64,000 bases of DNA, taken from Prunus persica (taxonomy: Eukaryota > Streptophyta > Magnoliopsida > Rosales > Rosaceae). The position numbers and the translations under genes were made by a program. Shown in pieces: positions 57,834 to 64,000 of the stretch (position 1 is the stretch's first letter; each line of letters starts with the position of its first letter). The stretch lies in NCBI RefSeq assembly GCF_000346465.2, contig NC_034010.1, positions 19,505,791 through 19,569,790 on the forward strand. Direction: 5' to 3'. The notes under the pieces are model-generated. The model had not been told where the DNA came from, did no database searches, and saw nothing but the letters and a program-made list of their open reading frames with translations.

Positions 57834-58117
57834 TTTTGGTGATAAAAAATATAAAAAAAACTATATAAACGAATTTATGGAGCTAAAAAGCCCATTTATT
57901 TTTGCATTGAATTTGGGTTTTTCCCAAAATGAGGTGGGCTGAGGAGCTGGGCCTTGGAGGTCTCAGGTGTGTGTATCTGAAACTTCTTCTTCGTTCACAA
58001 TTTCCCGCCAAAACAACCTTTCCAAATTGAAAGAGAAACTCGAGATTTTCCAACAACCACAACCCACAACGCATAAACCAAACGAGAGATTGAAAATTTC
58101 TGGAGAGAGAGAGAGAG

Positions 58118-58440
58118 ATGGAGGTGAAGAAAGCAGGGGCGTCGTTGGATTCGGTGATCTCATTGTTCAACCGTCGGATCGCGGAGCTTCAAGACCTCGT
58201 CATTGCGCGAAACAGTAAGACCCCACCCGACCCAACTGCTACTCTGCTTTATTCAATTTCTCTAATCCCAGGCTTAAATCTGAGCTCTGAAATGTCCACG
58301 TGGCAGTGTATCCGGCGACCAGCGTCACCGATTTGTCGGCCGTTGACGCCGCAGTGAAGACCATGGAGCTTCAGGTTCAGGCCATCAAGGACCGCCTACG
58401 CGACGAAACCCTAGCCATCCCCAAAGCCAAAGTACCCCCT

Positions 58441-58498
<58 letters not shown>

Positions 58499-61400
58499 TT
58501 CAATATTCGAAATTTGAATTTTCAAAAGGGGAAATTAAAAAATGAAGTAAAATTCTTAATCCTGCAACTAGGATTGTAAAAGAAAGAAATTTGATCATCT
58601 GGGTGTGTTTGGTACATATTTTGCCCGTATAATTCTCAGTGAATTACAATTAGATGTTATAATGTGATGGCAGAAACTCATCGATGCGGCGGTGAAGCAG
58701 CAAAAGAAATTGCAGGACCTGTCAAGTTATGCGCCCTCACATATTCCTGAAAGAATGTCTATGTTAGGTTTGGATACTAACAGATGGTAAAACAAATTTC
58801 TCAGGCATCCATATGGATTAAGTAACTTTGGTTTGAGTTTGAAGTTTATTTGCATTTGATAGCTAGAGGATTTGTGTTGTGTTGTTTGTTTCAGTTTATT
58901 CCCAGAAGGCTCTCAACAAAACACCGGTTTCGGGTCGTTGAAGCTTGAGGAGGTGCCTGCAGCACTACCTAAGGTAATAAATGATGTGCAGAAAATTGCT
59001 TAGTATTTCTTATAGAGTGGCCCTTTTCTTCATACTATTGGTGTATTGCTTAGGGTTGGGTACTATCATACTAGATTGGATTTTTTTTGTTCTTTTGTGC
59101 CCTTGGGAAATGATGTGCAGAAAATGATAATGGAAGACTGTTGCTCAGTTCTTTAGCTAGTTTGTTCTCGAACCATCTTTTGTTTTATAGTTCAGATACC
59201 ATAGGAGGGTCATCTGTGCTTTCTATTTTTGTTAATTTTAGGAGAAAAAGGGTCGTTCCACTCCACCACTGTGGTTCATAACTGCTGAAGAGCTGGATTC
59301 CCTGTCAGGGTGAGTGAACTTTTCTTAATTTCTCTTACTTTATTTGTTAAGAGCGCGTCCCATCTTCACTGTATGCTTTTGAAAACAAAAGCTTACTCAC
59401 ATGATAGGTGCGTTCACATCTGAGTTGGGCATAGGCTGTCCAAATGGGACATCTCAAAATCAAGTTGTATAAATGTGACATAGAGAGGTATAGTAATTGT
59501 GTAAATCTATGAGGTCGAACTTCTACATGTACAAACAAGTAATAGTATTGGACTTAAGCCTTGTCTCAAATGGTTAACAAGTAAAGTTGGTTGTCACGTC
59601 TTCTTCTAATTCCAGAGTAAAAATGAGTTAGATGACTTGTCGCTGTCACGTCTTCTTCTAATTCCAGAGTAAAAATGAGTTAGATGACTTGTCTGTCGAC
59701 CTGATCTTAAAGTACTATACATCCACAAACTACAGACATTTCCTTTGTTGGGAACAAAAAGCTTCCCCTAGTATGCAAGTATGCAAAACAAAAACAAAAA
59801 AACGCTACGGGAATAAAATTGATGAAAAGCAAGAAATATGGCAATGCTAAAAAGGATTTAGAAGGTGTTCTCTTTCCATTCATACAGATATCTCGTAATA
59901 TTATCCTTTCTTTTTCATTGAAGAATGTTCCACCACTTCAAAATCTCTAACTCTTTCCAGCTATGATACACATACTATAACAATTAAGGTTTCCAATTTG
60001 AAACATAACTTTCTTTGTGTTGCCTTGGCATATAAGAGAATATGATAGCTCGTAATTCAATAGAACTGTGATATCTATTGGGTAATCCGATATTGTCTCC
60101 TTTTAATTTTTCCCCAATTTTCTTTCCATGGTGGATAGGTGATGGAAAATGAGTTCTTAGGTATCTAGTCCTTATTATTCATGTCATTTGGTTGCTCTAA
60201 GTATTTTTAGCTGCAGATACATGAGAGGAAGGCTTACTGTAGAAAAGATCAATGCAGCTATTAATGACATGGCAACATATGCTGAAGCAAATTCTCAGCT
60301 TATATCTGCCCCGAAGAAGAGGGTTTATGCTCCATCTCTTTGAGTTTTTGGTTTGTACATTAATGCTATTGCACAGGTCTCACTCTGGTGACCAATTATC
60401 ATGCAGGTGGCAGGAGATAGTTGGGAAAAGGCCCTGGTAAGTGAACTTATAGGTTTTCAATGTTCTGGGGTTCCATTGGTGGCCAATTGGGCCCATGGGT
60501 TACAAAGTGGGAGATCGCTATCTCTCATCATATAAGCCTCTCCATCCTTGGAGGTGGGAATTGATCCCAGGTTAAAAGGGCATGCTTACTTCACTTTTCT
60601 CAGGATTGAGGGCAGGCCACCTCATATTGTGTTGCTTACTATGCACTCTTCGAAATAAATATAAAAAAGAAGAAGAGAGAAATAGCAATGTCCTTTCCTC
60701 TGTCCCGTTCCAACACCATTGTGTTTTCTGTTGGTTATAAATGATGCGTCTAGTAGGGTTTTGGAATATGGGACTCTGTGATCTGTATTACCATTTCAGT
60801 CAATGGGCATGTGGGCTGTCACTGCTGCTTAAGTAGTCATATTCCTGAGCATGGCATGTAATTGCTTACTTATGCCTTAGTATTCAATACCCACCCTAAA
60901 ATATGCAGGAACTGAGAGATATTGCAATGACAGAAGCAGTAAAGGGAAAACACTTCTTTCTCGAAACTGACATGAAGGGACCAGCCTTGAAGCCTGACAA
61001 CACTGGAAAAGCAATACTAACTGTAAGTCTGTGCCTTATCTTTTATTTTTCAAACTTTTATGATGTGAAAAACTAAAAAAGAAATTAGGATAAAAAATAT
61101 CATAGTTCAATTGAGAAAACTACACTTGTTTTTCACTTAACTTGAGTAAATATATTACCTTCCACGCTTCATGAACTACAAACTGAATACTTTATATTTT
61201 GGTCAAATTACCCTGGTATTTGTATCAATCTGCTGTACTTGATTTCTGTTATCTTTTTAGTTGAGACAAATGGAGTTAGCTAGTCATGTATGTAAGATAA
61301 TCCTTGAGTATGATTTAGTTAATGGCTACATTCTCTTCTAGCAAAGAGGTCTTAAGTTCTGATCCTCCCTTCTGAATAAGTGATTAAACAAAAAGAGTTT

Positions 61401-61614
61401 CTGTGCTATATCCACTTGGAAGATGATGGCTTGACAAGTGCAAGGTTTTGCAATGGCATTTATCTTACATGCCTTGTTACTTATGTTCAGTTACTTGAGT
61501 GAATAAAATTGAATCCTTGTGCATGCTGCATTACAGGTCCTTCGTCACCTTGGTCGTGTAAGCGAGACACGGATTGGGCCTCATCGAGTGATCATTCTTT
61601 TGAAGCGTCATTGA
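58118..61614 (+). CDS. SKA1: Spindle and kinetochore-associated protein 1 (SKA1) homologue
   Basis: Nine exons join in frame to 269 residues: 58118-58214, 58307-58431, 58674-58786, 58895-58973, 59242-59309, 60217-60322, 60407-60436, 60909-61022 and 61537-61614. The N-terminal 90 residues or so are helical and charged (SVISLFNRRIAELQDLVIAR), matching the coiled coil that assembles the SKA complex. The C-terminal half, from about residue 130, contains the winged-helix microtubule-binding domain (ITAEELDSLSGYMRGRLTVE, then LRDIAMTEAVKGKHFFLETD, then VLRHLGRVSETRIGPHRVI). SKA1 couples kinetochores to spindle microtubules in mitosis. Length fits plant homologues (about 270 residues). A large CT microsatellite sits at the start of intron 2 and a 52-bp duplication in intron 5. 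Confidence 0.96.
58449..58493. repeat. CT microsatellite in SKA1 intron 2
   Basis: This is a pure CT run of about 22 units, starting less than 20 bases after the exon 2 donor site. Length changes could affect splicing efficiency, though this is speculative. Confidence 0.95.
59592..59693. repeat. 52-bp-period tandem duplication in SKA1 intron 5
   Basis: Two 50-base copies starting TGTCACGTCTTCTTCTAATT appear identical and are separated by two bases. This implies a very recent duplication inside the intron. Confidence 0.9.
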
Positions 61615-64000
61615 CAGGGCCTGCTTTTTCAAAGAACTGGCGGTTTGGTTCTTAATCCGTTTCAAGTTTGAACACAACTGCAAGTTCTTACATTGCATCC
61701 GAGTTAATTCTGGCCTAACAATGTGTGGAACCTTGGAAATGGCAAGAAGCCGATGAGCTTTTTAGGCTGTGCTCAATTGGTTAAACTTATTTTTTATAGT
61801 TATGAAAATATTGGCTATTGGAGCTTTTTGTGAAGATCTTTCATTGATCTTGACATTACCACAATGTATTTCATTCTTGATCTCATGCTATATATAATAC
61901 AACGGTGAAGGAAAAGTCTGACCCTTATCAATAATTATGCCAAAATCGATGAAGCGACAATAATACAACTAGAATACTCATACATTCGGCTTATGGTTGA
62001 ATTGGTTGAATTTTTGATAGACTAGTATGTCTGCCTTGCTTATGCTTTTATAGTGAAAAAGAATGCTGCGTATAGTCAATAGTAACAGTTTCTGCTAAGA
62101 CTGCTCAAGGTGAGGTCAAATGGTATTGAGTTAAAACTTAGGATGATTAAATGTATATACATGATATATGCATAAGCTTCCATGGTTCACATGCTTTGTG
62201 TGTGCATATTGTACATACATGATATTTTCTCGTATTGTTGACGGACTAGGTATGAGTGATCAGTAATGTTCTTATAACGTATACATTGTATGAGTAATGT
62301 TTTCTTTCGAGGCTTTTTAATGTGTGGTCAAATTCACAGTATCACAACGTAATTGTATTTATCATTTCCCTTATAAATACGTATCTTGTATAGAGGGAAC
62401 ATGTGTCTTTACATAGTGTGAGAGTTTATATTGGGTTCCTCTTTATAAAGTCACCATAAATTGATAAAAAGTTAGATACGTGACTTTTATGGTAAGATTA
62501 GCATGACTCATATCATATACATTGTTTTCTAATGACTACGACTTAAGTCATTCAATTTAACACACTGCATACTTAATAAACAAATGAACCAAAAGGTGAT
62601 CATAACTTCTCAACATTGTATCAATAAGGAGGGGAAAAAAGGATGTTGTTTCATCTCTCATGTCAACATAATTAGTTCTTCCTCAACGAGAAATTTGAGA
62701 GTTTGAGAGTGGTGTAATCTATAAGGATTGAGATAGGTTTAAAGTGCATCGTTGTCACATGTGCCCTGTTTGAGCTCATAGTTTGGTATGTTTTGATCTC
62801 GATACTGATCATGATTTGATTTGGTTTGAGGAACCTTTTGTTTTGATTCAGAATTTAATTGTATTGTTACTTAAGTTTGTTCAATGAAATATAGTTTTTC
62901 TTCAAAAAGAGAGAAGAAAAAAAAACTGAATGTAATGTTGGACTATTTTGGTTAGTTGCGTGGGATATTGGAGAATGCTAAAGTATTTCAAGTTTGAATA
63001 ACAAGAAGACTGCCACCTGTATTAATGGTTTAGCTAGATAGATTACCACGTGTCTCAGTTACCGTTTGTTGTATACATCAACTCTTTCTCCGTAATTCAT
63101 TAAGCAAGATCATATCAAATATGGTGGATGATATTCATTTTTTCCCAACTCAATTGGACATTGGTGTAGTGGTTCACCAACATTGGTGGAGCAATTGCTT
63201 GGCTCATTCTTTGGCACAATTTGGTCTGAAAGCACAAACTTTTGCTTTTGGGAATATATCGCTGCAAGCTGGTTGTCACCGCTCTTGGAAAAGGATTTAG
63301 AGAATAGTTAGAATGTTTTTTTAAAATAGTTTTTTTAGATGTCTCGGTACTCTTTTTTTTATATCTAATTTTCCTCCATTGGGGGTTTTCAACGCAAGGT
63401 TATCTGGTCTGCAAGGAATTCTTGTACTTGGCTGCTTATTGAATGAAGTTTTTCACCTTCTTGATTAAAAAAAAAAAAAAAAAACAGTATTCTAGTATGA
63501 TACGATAATGGCTCTCATCTTATGATAAGAGACTCCACAAATGTCTTTCAATTAAAAAGTAATATATTAATGGAAGATTCACTATTATACCTAATATAGG
63601 AGCCCAAATTATCAAAATTCATATATGAAATGGACTTTAGAAACACATCAAAAGCCCATTTACAATATAACAAAAAGGCTTATAACTTCTTTTAAATTAC
63701 AAAACTGCCATTGATTTCTTAAAACAAACTTAACTTCAAAATCTCATAAAAAATCAAAATTAAATTCAATAGGGTCAACTATCATTTTTTGAGTTTTTTT
63801 TGGGTTTGTTTATAGAAATTAAATAGTGTAGGGTTTATTTATAATTTTAGTCATAAGAATGAGTATATAACTAAATATCTCTTTATTAAAACCAAACAAA
63901 CCAAGAGGCAGCCCAAGGCAACAAATTTACAACCAACCAGCTCAAAGCTGAAAAAGTGAGAAACAACATAAAGGTCCAACAAGTTAATCAGGACCTAAAA
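61615..64000. other. Downstream of SKA1, intergenic, with a possible retroposed fragment
   Basis: The first few hundred bases are likely the SKA1 3' UTR. A run of 18 A residues (63467-63484) ends a stretch containing ATTGAATGAAGTTTTTCACC, which resembles the 3' end of a plant LINE or other poly-A retroposon. The last 120 bases or so also resemble repeat-derived sequence. No gene was recognised. Confidence 0.45.

Overview
The window reads as nuclear DNA of a eudicot plant, probably a woody Rosaceae species such as Prunus. It is AT-rich, with intron-containing plant genes, many microsatellites, small inverted-repeat transposons, hAT remnants and a copia-type LTR element. The species call is inference, resting on gene order and repeat style.

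Layout. 1-8.8 kb is repeat-rich: a broken hAT transposase (about 1.1-3.9 kb), two related foldback elements set between TA tracts (4.9-5.7 kb) and a Tourist-like MITE (6.46-6.78 kb). 8.8-10.4 kb holds two divergent intronless genes, an ELOF1 homologue (minus) and a RING-finger protein with a poly-Asp tract (plus). 12.2-14.3 kb holds a probable plastid multi-pass membrane protein. 15.4-19.0 kb is a complete eight-exon VAP27 gene. 19.9-22.7 kb is a minus-strand six-exon gene joining a ubiquitin-interacting motif to a C-terminal EF-hand pair. 22,837-28,915 is a very young LTR retrotransposon with a 5-bp target duplication and LTRs that differ only in the copy number of a 10-bp repeat. It has lost its gag-pol gene and instead carries an intact antisense ORF for a 183-residue coiled-coil protein.

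30.1-34.8 kb is a seven-exon plastid CDP-diacylglycerol synthase gene. 43.4-45.7 kb is an intronless GRAS gene of the HAM/SCL6 type with a fully complementary miR171 site. About 50.1-50.8 kb holds two decayed exons of ATG8. 53.5-54.3 kb encodes an RGF/GOLVEN/CLEL peptide precursor. 56.5-57.5 kb is a hAT deletion derivative, and 57.77 kb has a 62-nt tRNA-like sequence. 58.1-61.6 kb is a nine-exon SKA1 (kinetochore) gene.

From memory, the order VAP27 - CDS synthase - HAM - ATG8 - SKA1 matches Arabidopsis At3g60600-At3g60660, and its first four members match the paralogous At2g45140-At2g45170 segment. This supports the gene calls and identifies the ATG8 fragment as a decayed resident gene rather than a random insertion. 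The genes do not form a pathway; they are an ordinary conserved plant gene neighbourhood opened up by transposon insertions. The most unusual object is the retrotransposon with its antisense cargo ORF. Exon boundaries were set by hand from GT-AG sites and reading-frame continuity, without transcript evidence.
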